DNA of 62,148 bases from Suillus spraguei. Lineage: Eukaryota > Basidiomycota > Agaricomycetes > Boletales > Suillaceae. The stretch spans positions 1 through 62,148 of the forward strand of contig JABCPU010000390.1 of NCBI GenBank assembly GCA_016800925.1. Direction: 5' to 3'. This document shows positions 46,443 to 56,907 of the stretch, in pieces. The position numbers and the translations under genes are program-made. The notes under the pieces are model-generated. The model was not told where the DNA came from. It searched no databases and saw only the letters and a list, made by a program, of their open reading frames with translations. Numbering within the stretch: position 1 is the first letter of the stretch; each line of letters starts with the position of its first letter.

Positions 46443-46917
46443 TGTTACGAACTGAGGTGGCGTCACCAGCGACAGTGAAAAGACACAGACGGTCTGCTGG
46501 GAGTTCTTACAATGCCCAGAAGAGGACAAGGTGAAAGTACAAGGAACACGTTCCGAGTACGATCAAGGGTCTGGCCTCAAGGACAAGTCCGAGAGGTATC
46601 CGCGAGAATAGAGACTAAGGCTAAGGAGTGCTTAGACTTAGAGGTGATTCAAGACGACTTAGGTTGGAAACCTAAGCGAAGGAGATTCCAGGTAACACCC
46701 AGTAAGATTAAAGTAGCGAATCTACTATAAGTACACTGTGCTTAAATAGGCCAATATGTGTGCACAGACCAGGAAAGACGTGAGAACATAAGTGCGTATC
46801 CTAATAAGGAAGGCAACTATAGTACAGATGCGTTGAGCATATAAGCCAGAGTCATGTGATATAATATACAAGGAAAGAACAAAGGGAAAATGAATAGGGG
46901 TACGTACAACTGTAACA
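46443..46917 (-). repeat. Chromovirus 2 5' LTR with promoter
   Basis: In the sense direction TATTTAA (46748-46742) is followed 34 bases later by ACTTTAATCTT (from 46714), the inferred transcription start and primer. It pairs with 38508-38982. Confidence 0.92.
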
Positions 46918-47201
46918 CTCTGCATTCTTGCACACTAATGCCATTCACAGGACAGACACTGAAGTAGAGCGCGCTAATGACTTACATCTGGCGCAGGAAT
47001 TGTATGACGCTAATAATGCTGACACATATGCCACTAGGACATCGGACAAGGGAAAGACCGTGTGGTTTGATGGCGTTGAGATGCCGCTGAGACCTAAAGT
47101 GGGACCATCCTCTAAAGCTGCTGACATGGTCGAGGAGGTGGTTTCACCCCAAGTCAAAGCAAGTGCGGTGCCCAACCCTGGTACTAAGATCCTTAACCCG
47201 G
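46918..47201 (+). pseudogene. Family C gag-protease linker
   Basis: This open stretch continues family C after chromovirus 2: ERANDLHLAQELYDANNAD, then TSDKGKTVWFDGVEMPLRP and TKILNP to LTR3. The FDGVE-type block is characteristic of the region between the zinc knuckle and protease in basidiomycete gypsy elements. Confidence 0.75.
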
Positions 47202-49065
47202 TGAAACAAAGAAACTAGCGCTGGCCTAAGCATAAGCGCAGCATTAATCCTACTAAAGGCGCAAGTGAGATGTTCGACCCAAGAGGACTGCAAATAGAAG
47301 CAATTCCTTCAAAGTTAGTGCGAAGGAAACAACAAAGTACTAATATGGCAATGGGAATTCTGACTTCCAATGTTAGCGGCGGTACTAGCACGGTGTCAGT
47401 GGTACACGCGTGGTAATGATAGCTGCAACGGTTAGCTAGTGAGAGCAAGAACAAAGTTACTTGGGCAAGACGAAAATGTTATAACTACCGGCGGTGCAGT
47501 AGTGGTAGTGGCAACTTCTGTATGAGCGGGAATGCAGGTGTGAGAGAAAACGACCCAGCGAGATCACTGGCCATGGTCCGGTTACAAGTAGTGAAGTCGA
47601 AAGTTGCACGGTACTTCAAGCGGTGTAACGAACATATTGGCGCTGGGCTTAAAACCCCATATTTTGACACTCGTCTCATGTCTACAGGAGTTACCACTAG
47701 TCCATGGCCTTCTTACCCCTTTAGCAGTACCGGCGGCATCCCACGCTTACCACACACCGTACCAACTGCCACACCTCGTTCCACGAACCGATGTCCTTCC
47801 ATGTCCTTGCCGCGTCCGCATAGCTCCATTTGGTGTGTAGTTTGTTTCCTGTTCGTTATCACTGATTCCATGGCAAGCGTTATTACATGTTGCCTCATGC
47901 CGCAGCGCCTCGCGCTATGTTTACTTACGACGGTTACTACACTCCAGTGCTACTGATCTCACCTAGAGTATTCCAAGTACATACAAATTAGGATGTAAGC
48001 ACTGCGTACCCCACATGATAAAACACCTGATTTTACACCATTGCACATACTATAGGTCAGGATTATTGTCTAGCTCTGGATCAACCCAGTAGTGGACATA
48101 ATCTTTAAAGTTCCCTTATTGCTCGTTAATACATCACGCTCGTTCTCCATTACTGCCGGCATACCGCTGGACTTTTAAGTGTTACTTTTGACTGAACTTC
48201 TCACGCTCCGCTACTTTACTGCTGAAAGTACCGTGGACTTCTTTACTGTTTCTTTGCGCCGCTCGCAACCTTACTGCTACTGCTGAGACCACCGCTCGAC
48301 ATCGCTCGCTAGACGCAACTGTTACTGACTTTATCTCGATGACAGTAGCACTGCAAAGCATGACACTAGTTCCGGCGGTATCATCGCTGACCGCAGCAAC
48401 TTACCGCTGACTCGGACGCTTGTTTCGCAAATAAGTTAGACTTGAACTTGACCATACTAAATAGGCATCCCCCTTTAGGGTCGAATGCTCTTGTTCTTAC
48501 AAGTGAAGCAGACTAGACGGAGCGCAAGACTAACATACTAGTTTAGGCAGCGATTTCTCTACAGCCCAAGCTAGGTTGAATCTTTACAGCGGTAAAGTTA
48601 CCGCTGGTTAAATCAATGAGCGAAGCTTGAACGGAGAAGAGTTCAAAGGCAAATAGATTGCAACTAGTGAGCGTTTCAGATACTAAGTCCTAGTGAAGGG
48701 ATGTAATGGGAAGTAAAAGTAATGGTATGTATGTTCAGTCCTTTTTAACATATGCGAGCGCGTATGAGATAGCTACGCGAGTCTGGTAGCAAGAAAGAAA
48801 ATAAAAGGTAAATCCTGCCATAGGTTTAGTAACGGCGGAAGCGAGGTAACTACACACCAATGGATTCTAGACAGAATAGGACAGGACATGAGGGCATCGG
48901 CGCGAGGATCCGGTAAGGGTTCATGGGAGAAGAATGGTTCCGCCTTAGCAGAGCAAAAAGGCTATTTCATCGCTATAAGGAAATTCATCGGCTACCGCCG
49001 CAGACGTTAACAAGACACTTGTCGAAAATGGTGTTTTGATGGTCAGTGTGACTTTTCTCGCTACA
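47202..49065 (-). repeat. Solo LTR3, family C, minus, containing LTR2
   Basis: Read on the plus strand it begins TGAAACAAAG and ends CTCGCTACA. The flanks are CCGG (47198-47201) and CCAG (49066-49069), a 4-bp duplication with one G-to-A difference. Without LTR2 and its duplicate it is about 895 bp and is the reverse complement of 36030-36992. Confidence 0.85.
47624..48588 (+). repeat. Solo LTR2, family C, nested in LTR3
   Basis: It is 965 bp, TGTAACGAAC to ATCTTTACA, flanked by a perfect 4-bp duplication GCGG (47620-47623 and 48589-48592). The joined flanks match the uninterrupted sequence near 36556. It carries many ACCGC/CCGCT motifs at 48150-48420. The open frame 47522-47956 is not a gene. 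Confidence 0.88.
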
Positions 49066-49801
49066 CCAGCAGCGCCTACTGCCAAGAGCACCCCACCAGT
49101 ACCTGCAACTTCTTCTTCGTCTACTGATACCACCAAAAGTACAGCACCTCCAGCACCTGCGACTTCTTCTTCGTCGAATGATGCCACCAACCAGCCTGCC
49201 CCCCAATACAGGTACCAGCATCTGCTAGAAGACAAGGACACTGATAGACGTGTCGTCGACTGTATTCTGGACTCTGATGCTACCATACCAGTATGTGAAC
49301 TCATCGCAGTAGCGCCGGAGATCCGCAAGAACCTCAAGGAAGCTACTACCAACAAGCGAGTTAGCGTTAATGCCGTGCTAGTCAATGAGTTAGGTATCAT
49401 GCCTAGCGCTAGGGAACAGATGAAGTATTGGGAGCATTACCGCTCACGAGATGCTGACAGACGAGTGGTCGCAGAGCACTTTGCGCCACTGCAGGCTATC
49501 ATGGCCATTACCAAGGGACAGGTCTTGATGTGCACATTGGACCAGGGCACTGAATGTCTTGTCATGCCGGTGAGAGTTTGGCGTGCCCTGGGTTCCACAC
49601 CGCTGAGACCAGACCACAAGATCAACATGGAGTCAGCTAACATGTCTACCAACGAGATGCTGGGAGTCATCGAGAACCTACCACTGGACTTTGGAACCGG
49701 CGAAATGCTGTTCCAGGTACAAGTTGTCGAGACCGCTAACTTTGATCTCTTGCTAGGAAGACTGTTCTACACGATGACAGCATGTAACACTGAGGACACG
49801 C
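49066..49801 (+). pseudogene. Family C protease region, cut by chromovirus 3
   Basis: A Ser/Thr/Pro-rich linker is followed by QYRYQHLLEDKDTDRRVVD, VAPEIRKNLKEATTNKRVSV, and the retropepsin core with LMCTLDQGTECLVM (D-Q-G in the place of DSG/DTG), LRPDHKINMESAN, GVIENLPLDF and FDLLLGRLFY. Coding is open from 49036 to the LTR at 49802, so this part has no stops. The block order is that of basidiomycete gypsy proteases. Downstream RT is absent. Confidence 0.8.
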
Positions 49802-50277
49802 TGTTACGAACTGGGATGGCGTCACCAGCGACAGTGAAAAGACACAGACGGTCTGCTGGGAGTTCTTACAATGTTCAAAAGAGAACAAGGTAAAAGTACA
49901 AGGAATGTGTTCTTTGTACGATCAAGGGTTCATCCTCAAAGACAAGTCTAAGAGGTATCCGCGAGAGTAAAGACTAAGGCTAAGGAGTGCTTAGACTTAG
50001 AGATGACTCAAGACGACTTAGGTTGGAGACCTAAGCGAAGGAGGTTCCAGGTAAAACCCAGTAAGATTAAAGTAGCGAATCTACTACAAGTGTACTGTGC
50101 TTAAATAGGCCAATATGTGCGCACAGACCAAGAGAGGTGTGAGAATGTAAATGCGTATCCAAAGAAGAAAGGCAACTATAGTACAGATGCGTTGAGCATA
50201 TGAGTTGGAATCATGTTACGTAATGTACAAGGTAAATGAAGTAAGAAAAATGAATAGGGGCACGTACGATTGTAACA
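49802..50277 (-). repeat. Chromovirus 3 3' LTR
   Basis: It runs TGTTACGAACTGG to GATTGTAACA. The sense-strand purine tract AAAAAGGGGGTAA precedes it. The primer sequence ACTTTAATCTT is intact at 50073-50063. Confidence 0.92.
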
Positions 50278-50309
50278 TTACCCCCTTTTTACACGTAAAG
50301 TCACCGACT

Positions 50310-51779
50310 TTACTCACTTTGATTCGCATAGTAGATGGGATCATCACTGAATTCGTAGTCTTCATCAGCAAACGACCCACTCATCATATACTTGGCTTCC
50401 TCAAGGCCAGCTCGGCGTTTAGAGTCCCTCCATTTCTCCGCCTGAATATGTTCATCGTCAAGCTGTTTCTCCCAAATGCGAAGTGCATCATAGAATCCTT
50501 CATCCTTCCAAGTTAACTCGAAGGGAGGAGGCCCGACTCGGTTAGGACAGTAAAGAGATAAATGAGTGGGCGACCAATATCTGCAAACCCTGCACTGATA
50601 TTCCGCGCAATTCTTCTGACGATGTCCAAGCAATCCACAGACACGGCACTTCATGTTCGCGTCAGGGTTAGAATGGACTTTGCGAAGAGGGGATGGAGAA
50701 ATAATGGGCGTGGGGCTAATGGATCTGGCGCGCTTCTTTCCCTTATTCTTCTTCATACGTTTTAAGGCAAGAGTGTTAGCCCGCTTAAGTTGCGCCTGTT
50801 GAGCGGGGGACAACGTATATGCTGACATAGGGAGGTCCGGGGTAACTGCTCGTTCAGCAGCCGCAAGAAGTTCGTCGGAGGAGGATGAGGAAGTTATGCC
50901 AAAATCTTTTACTAAGACCGGCGAGACAGGATCCATAGGACCAAATGATGATGGGATGGTCATAGGGGGATGGATATGAAGGTCGCGAAGTCGAGGACCG
51001 AGTGTTACCAACTCGGTTGCGGGGATACCTAATAGTTTAGCGGCCTCACACTGTTCCTCTGTGCAAGGTTCATATAACCAATCTGGGCAATCAAGAGAAG
51101 TCGTAACGGGGGGTGATGACATTGATTGTTCGATAGGGGATGGTGTTCGAGGAGATGCAAGGTTCGACTGCGTTTGTTGAAGATCAGTGATGGCTTCTTC
51201 TACTAGATTTCTAGCCGCTCTAGTTTCAGCGACTGATTGCTGGATTGTTTCGACAACCTTGTTGGTGAGTTGTCCGATCTCTTGGACAGCAGTATATAAG
51301 CCAGTAAAGGCGTCAAGACTAGAATAAACACGCGAAGATGAGGGTGCTGGAATAGGAAGTGGTGTATCTTCCTGCGGAGAGGGAGGTCGAGCAATGCCTG
51401 CTCGACGTTCGGCAATGATATGAATAGCTTCTTCAACATCATTTTTAAAGGAATCGGGAAACAGCAGCATAGCGTAAGCACGAATGCGTTTTTGAAGATG
51501 TAAGAAGCGATGCTGGTATGTGGTTTCTGTAATATCCTTGGCGGTGACTTCGATAAGTGCTGCGGTGCGGATGATGTTAACGAGGAGTAAGGCAGGGAAA
51601 GCGCCTCGTTCAGTAAGAATTCTTTCGATTTCAAGGGCATGTCCCTCGCAGAGGATGGCGGCTTCGACGTAAGAGGTGTTATCAATTTCGGTGGTGAGAT
51701 TTCCATATTGTTCGGTTTCAGAGTCGGAGTCATTGTTGGCGACAGTGACGGGAGTGATGTATGCGGTGGGGAAAGACAT
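50310..51779 (-). CDS. Chromovirus 3 ORF3, intact 489-aa accessory protein
   Basis: The start, MSFPTAYITPVTVANNDSDS, is 53 bases after the INT stop. A helical N-terminal region contains YVEAAILCEGHALEIERIL and LHLQKRIRAYAMLLFPDSF. A coiled-coil-like stretch at residues about 175-220 includes EIGQLTNKVVETIQQSVAET. Ser/Pro-rich linkers follow, then a basic stretch KRMKKNKGKKRAR (about 340-352), which could be a nuclear signal. Two zinc knuckles follow at about 378-411: CRVCGLLGHRQKNC (CX2CX4HX4C) and CRVCRYWSPTHLSLYC (CX2CX6HX4C). The end is GPPPFELTWKDEGFYDAL and acidic. Gag already has its own knuckle, so this is an additional nucleic-acid-binding protein in the env position. No signal peptide or membrane segment was seen. 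The function is unknown. Confidence 0.85.
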   Translation of the reverse strand: MSFPTAYITPVTVANNDSDSETEQYGNLTTEIDNTSYVEAAILCEGHALEIERILTERGAFPALLLVNIIRTAALIEVTAKDITETTYQHRFLHLQKRIRAYAMLLFPDSFKNDVEEAIHIIAERRAGIARPPSPQEDTPLPIPAPSSSRVYSSLDAFTGLYTAVQEIGQLTNKVVETIQQSVAETRAARNLVEEAITDLQQTQSNLASPRTPSPIEQSMSSPPVTTSLDCPDWLYEPCTEEQCEAAKLLGIPATELVTLGPRLRDLHIHPPMTIPSSFGPMDPVSPVLVKDFGITSSSSSDELLAAAERAVTPDLPMSAYTLSPAQQAQLKRANTLALKRMKKNKGKKRARSISPTPIISPSPLRKVHSNPDANMKCRVCGLLGHRQKNCAEYQCRVCRYWSPTHLSLYCPNRVGPPPFELTWKDEGFYDALRIWEKQLDDEHIQAEKWRDSKRRAGLEEAKYMMSGSFADEDYEFSDDPIYYANQSE

Positions 51780-51832
51780 TTCAATGGTAGTTGATCAAGT
51801 GCTAGTGCGAGTTGATTGACTGAAGGATGATC

Positions 51833-54800
51833 AAAGGGCGTGTTGCTTCTTATAAGCATTCAAAATTCGGGCGGAGTTCTTCAAGTTCTTTTCTGGGAGC
51901 CATTCGTTATCTCCCGATGAATATCCTTTCCAGGAGACAAGATAGCGTCGGCAGTTGCCGGTTCCTTTGTGAGAAAGGATTGCTTCCACTCATATTCTTC
52001 TTCTTCTTCGATGATGTCGGGTGGTGGTTCGGGGAAGTTCGGGCTGTGTACGACATTTCGCTATAGGATGATAAGACAGAAGCGTGGAACGTGGGATGGA
52101 TTTTCCACTGCGTGGGAGTTTGAGCGTGAACGTGATGGGCGATAAGACGTCGATGATCGGGAAAGGTCGTATCGTTTGGGGCGAGTTTCCTTGATGGGAG
52201 TTTGAGTCTAAGATTAGCGGCAGATAGCCAAACCTTATCTCCGATCTTCCATGGGGTGTACTTATCTCCTCGGGATCGTTCGCCATTGTCTGCATGCAAT
52301 GTTGTGACAGGCGATTGCTTCTTCTCTTATCTTCTGCAGAGATCGTACTCGGTCTTCTGCTGCGGGACGGATGAATCAGGGATTAGATGAGGGATAGCGC
52401 GTGGTTCATATCCCATCATCAATAGAAGGGTGATGCATTTCTTGCATCATGTTTTCGGTGGTTATGGACGAATTCGGCGATTGGTAGGTGTTCTACCCAA
52501 TCTTCGGGTTGTTACGGCAATAGATCGAAGGTATGTTTCAAGTTCTTGATTAGCCTTTCCAGTTTGGCCATCAGTCTGTGGGTGGTAAGCTGTGGATGGA
52601 GCGATGATGTAGTCGAGAAGTCGGGCAAGTTCCTTTGAGAAGCGAGATAGGAATTGCGGTCCTCGATCCGAGATAACTTTGTCATGGAGTCCAAATCGTC
52701 GGTAAACATGTTTTAAAAATAGCTTGGCCACACCTTCTGACGTGATGGTTTTCAAACAAGGGATAATAATTACCCCCTTCGTAAGGCCATGGTCTACCAC
52801 GACCATGATACTGTCAAAGCCTCCGAGACAGGGAGGTCAGTGATAAGATCGACAGAGACCTGGGAGAACGGGCGAACAGCCGACGAAGGAATGGGCGCAG
52901 CGGGGGTCGAACGGGATGAGTATCCGCTTTCATTTGCTGACAAAGGGCGCAACCCTCAACGTATTTCCGAATATAAGAGCCCATTGCAGGCCACCAGGCT
53001 TCCCGTTTACAAGTTCTTCAGTTTTGAATCGACCGGGGTGTCCCGCGGTGGGATGATCATGATACCTTTTCAGGATATCGGAGCGATGCGCCGGTGGATA
53101 TAAGCGCGATTCTTAAAATAGAGGACGTTCTCCTCAATCTTCCAATCAGAAAGTGCCGATTTCATAGGGGGAAGGCACATGCCATCAAGGGCGTCGGACG
53201 CTGTCTTAAAAACTGGGTCGTCGAGAGGGTCTGAGGATGACAGCACATCCTTTAAGTCAGTGTCAATAAGACGAACGAATAGAGCGTCAGGGAGGAGGGT
53301 CTGGTCCTCGTTATCGTCTTTGCCGGAGTCATAGTCAGGCCGGCGGGATAGTGCATCAGGTACTGCTAATTTAGTACCTGCAACGTGATGCAGTTCAATG
53401 TCGTAGATAGACAAAATCATTGCCAACGTGCTTGGCGACGGGTGAGCTTCTGTGCACTTCTAAAGTACAGAAGGTTCTTATGGTCGGTGAATACCAGGAC
53501 GGGGTGTGGGTTTCCTTGAGATAATGACGCCATTCGTTTAATGCCCTGATTACGGCAAGGAGTTCCCGATCAAAGATCTGATAATTGCGTTCCGCGGGTT
53601 CAAAGACTGTGAGAGATATGCACATGGGTGGTAAACACCATTCTCATCAGTCTGCAGGAGAACTCCGCCAGTTGCTACAAGGAAGCGTCGGTAGCAATGG
53701 CAAATTGTCGGGAAGGATCAGGGATTACGGAGTACCGGTTGGGATGTAAAGCGTCGTTTCAGTTCTTCAAAGGTGTCCATACATTCGGTTGACCATTCAA
53801 AGGCCTTATCTTTCTTTGTCAAATCGATAAGGGGTCTAGCGATGTCAGAATAATGGGAAATGAACGTGCGGTAGAAGTTGCAAAAACCGAGGAATGACCG
53901 AACATCTTTTACAGATTTTGGGATTGGCCATTCGGAGATTCCCTTGGTTTTGGCGGTGTCCATAGCAACTTGTCCGGGGCGAATTATCATTCCGAGGTAT
54001 TCCACTTCTTCTGCATCGAAGGTGCATTTCTCCGGTTTCAGAATAAGTGTTCCTTTCGTATTTTCATCAAAACTCGTCTAGTCCGTTCGCGGTGTTCTGC
54101 CATTGTCGTAGAGAAAATCAGGATATCGTCCATATAGATAACCATCCATCCTTCATTGATTTCTTGTTGAAAGGTGCGATTCATGTATGCTTGAAAGTTG
54201 CTGGGGAATTGCAAAGGCCAAGAACATGATGTTCGGTTCGAAGAGGCCGAATTCCGTGGTAAAAGCAGCTTTCCATCTATCATCAGGATGGATGCGAATA
54301 TTGTTATAACCGGACCGATATCCATTTTCGTAAAGAACTGGCGTTGTGAAGGCGTGCGACAAGGGAAATAGGAGTGGAGCGGATAGGCGTTCTTGACTGT
54401 CCAATCATTGATGTAGCGATAATCTTGACAGGGACGCATTCTCCACTTTTCTTTCCCACAAAGAAGAAGCCACTGGCTTGAGGTGACTTTCGATTCTGAG
54501 ATAAAGCCTTTCGCAACGTTTTCATCGATAAACGTTTTGACAGCAGCGCGTTCTTTTTCTGATAGCGGGTAACCTTAGACGTGCGAGGATAAACCGGGTT
54601 TGTGTCGATCCGATGATCATACCAGGCGTTCGGGGGGTAGTTTGTTCAATCCGTCTTTAGCAAAGACATCTGCGAAATCGTGCAAATAATCCGGGACCAA
54701 TTCTTCGAAGGATTCTTTTTCTTTTCCTTCTCATCCGTGGCGAATTCCTGAGCTTTGTTACTGTATTTCGGAGGAGGGAGAGGAATTGTGGAGTAGTGGA

Positions 54801-55880
54801 GGATTGTTCGAGTTGAGAAGTTCCATCACGTGTCAAGGTGTATCCATGGATACTTCTTCTATGATCCTCATGCTGACTCCATCAGTATCGTATTCCACAA
54901 GAATTCTCCATCTCCTAGTTCGTAAGAGGAAATTTCCGTACTTCTGGCGCATGCCAGACATCTTCATGGTATCGAATTGGTCATCATCCTCGTTGGGATC
55001 AACGAGGGCACGGTTCTTCTTTATCGGGGTTTCTTCATTGAAGCTGAAAGGTTTTCGGGGAACGAAGAACTTGGATAGTTTCGGTACATTGGTGCTTCGC
55101 CCTGGGAGTTCTTCTTCCGTTTTCTTTCCTGTTTCTGTTCTTCTATTGGCCGTTGCTCAATAGGTTCTTGTCCGACCCGATGCTCGGGTTCGGATTCATT
55201 CTTGCGCTTTTCTGCGCGGGAATTGGTGACACTGCTCGGGCAGTTGAACGCTGGAGTGGGTTGTAGTACGTGGCATTCGTACTTCTGGTTCTGGGTCTTC
55301 AGGAACATCGATAGGAGAGCGATGAAATGGTTTCGGAAGACGGGAATGTTGCCATCTGGTATGATGGTTGAAAAGTCGGGGCAACCCGTTCTTCTTTCGG
55401 TCTTCATCCAAATCGATTTCGATTTCATCAGATTTCTCTGTCCGTGAAAGGACAAGTGTTTCAGCAGCCCAATCTATAATTGGGTTCATTGCTCGTAACC
55501 ATGGGATTCCAAGGAGGATTTGATCTCTCCTTCCTAGTTTGGTGATGTTGAATTTCCATACATGGTTCGGTCATCAATTTTGACCACTAGGAGGCAGTAG
55601 TGCGTAATTGGTCCTCCTTTTATGAGGTTCCATCTGCCGTTGTAACTCGAAATGGTTCTTTGAGTTTTCGTTGTGTGATTTGATGGAGTTTCACAAACTC
55701 TTCTGAGATGAATGTCCTGCTGCTCCTGAATCGATAACAGCGGTGGTGTCGACGGATTTCAAGCGAGTACGCGAGTGAAGGGTGATGGGGACACGAAGTT
55801 CTTTCTTTCACCTACAGCGCGTACAAGTCTTAGTATTACATTGGGAGAAACATACGTCGAGTCTTTGTTTCTCCACATCA
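51833..55880 (-). pseudogene. pol: Chromovirus 3 pol, many single-base deletions
   Basis: The same domains as copy 2 are recognisable in fragments: protease near 55450-55860, RT near 53720-54660 with VIYMDDILIFS, RNase H near 53390-53700, INT 52000-53350 with SDRGPQF and HPQTDGQT, and a chromodomain near 51840-52010. Compared with copy 2 a base is missing every few tens of nucleotides, often in short homopolymers. The stop at 51833-51835 is retained. Whether this is true decay or consensus error cannot be told from the sequence. Confidence 0.82.
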
Positions 55881-56708
55881 AAAATCCTGAACAATCCTCC
55901 TCACGGTTTCTTCATCTTCTTCTTCTCCTTTGACTTTCGGTTTGTCGGAGTGGGGTCTTCTTCTTTCTGTCAGGACAATTATGGATGCGGTGTCCTGTCT
56001 TTCTGCATCCGAAGCATTGCCCTTTCTTCATGCATTCGGATCTCTCCATATCGGAGATTCGATCTACGACCATTGCGTTGGAATCACGGTTCGGAATATA
56101 CCGTGCATTCCCGTAGTTCTTCTTCTTCTGTTGTGGAATATGACGTTCCTCATGGCGTTAAGCCGATGATGGGCGTTGTCAATAGCAACGCATTGCAGCA
56201 CAACATCTCTGAATATTTCGGAGACATCTCCCGTATTGAAAAGCTTTGTAAGGATACCCCAATTAAGGCCGTCTTGGAAGAACTGGATCTTCGTTGCATT
56301 GTCGTGATTTGAGCCTTGGCTGCAAGTGCCTCAAAGTCGGCACATAGGTTGGAGATCTCCAGTTCCTTGTTTGAGATCTCTGAGTCTGTGAGCGCGGTTC
56401 CTTTGGTATCCACTGGTTCGAATGCTTCTTTGAAGCTCTTCATAAAATCTACCATCGTCCCATAACCAACTTTTTGTTCCCGAAGTGTCGGTAGATTGGG
56501 CGTGTTCAAGGAATTGTTCCTTCCAAGACTTGGCATTCTTTTCGGTCATGAAGGATGTTATGTAGATGATCTTCTGCTTGTCGTGGTGTAAAGCTTTTCA
56601 TTGATGTCAAAGTGCAAGTTGCAGACTGGATAAACTCGCGAGAGTTATCACGATCTCCATCAAAACCAGTCGGTTGACGATCTTTATCGAATTCTTTGTC
56701 GATGACAT
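55878..56708 (-). pseudogene. gag: Chromovirus 3 gag, frameshifted
   Basis: The start codon at 56708 reads MSSTKN, and the gag blocks (FMTEKNAKSWKEQFLEHAQS, FFQDGLNWGILTKLF-like) appear in several frames because of single-base deletions (for example near 56340, 56480 and 56580). The end GATTTTTGA (stop 55880-55878) is conserved with copies 1 and 2. Confidence 0.8.
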
Positions 56709-56815
56709 GGTTGATGATTCTTCTGGTGAGTTATACTTTCTCGGTGCCTACACGCGCTGTCTTGCTGTCCGTCAGGGCTTTCTTCTGTCAGAGGGCTTCT
56801 CTTGACAATCTGCTC

Positions 56816-56831
56816 AGCGTACGCGTACGCT
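56816..56831. promoter_or_regulatory. Perfect 16-base palindrome in the chromovirus 3 leader
   Basis: AGCGTACGCGTACGCT lies between PBS and gag. The same place in chromovirus 2 has one mismatch. A possible RNA kissing-loop site, by analogy with retroviral leaders. Confidence 0.4.
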
Positions 56832-56895
56832 AGTCTGCTGATCTAAGCGGATCAGGGTTCAGGGTCGAAGACTGGATAGTCGACGATCAAAATGG

Positions 56896-56906
56896 ACTTT
56901 AATCTT
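56896..56906 (-). promoter_or_regulatory. Self-complementary PBS of chromovirus 3
   Basis: AAGATTAAAGT (sense) is conserved next to the 5' LTR. Its partner in the 5' LTR has lost one A (near 57168), but the 3' LTR partner is intact. Confidence 0.68.
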
Positions 56907-56907
56907 T

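Larger units (their letters stand above)
38508..46917 (-). mobile_element. Chromovirus 2 (Ty3/gypsy), minus strand, youngest-looking copy
   Basis: LTRs of 475 bp each (38508-38982 and 46443-46917) are flanked by the duplication CTCTG (38503-38507 and 46918-46922). I count 13 differences between the LTRs (97.3% identity). Gag is intact. Pol has a few nonsense or frame changes. ORF3 is split by LTR-B. It interrupts family C gag, whose reading resumes at 46923. Confidence 0.95.
36030..49801 (+). mobile_element. Family C Ty3/gypsy element, 5' part, plus strand, heavily nested
   Basis: The 5' LTR (36030-36992), a tRNA-type PBS, gag (37032-38507) and gag-protease linker plus protease (46918-47201 and 49066-49801) are parts of one element. 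Chromovirus 2 splits it at 38508-46917, and solo LTR3 (with LTR2 inside) at 47202-49065. Each split rejoins in frame, for example TKILNPAAPTAKS across LTR3. Chromovirus 3 follows at 49802, after which the expected RT is missing. It is inserted in copia at CCGG (36026-36029). The conserved gag block LEWDRLFLDGF and protease block RPDHKINMESAN are typical of a basidiomycete gypsy group. Confidence 0.85.

Noticed and set aside
47522..47956. Plus-strand ORF of 144 codons
   Set aside because: It spans the LTR3/LTR2 junction and lies wholly in LTR sequence, so coding is accidental.
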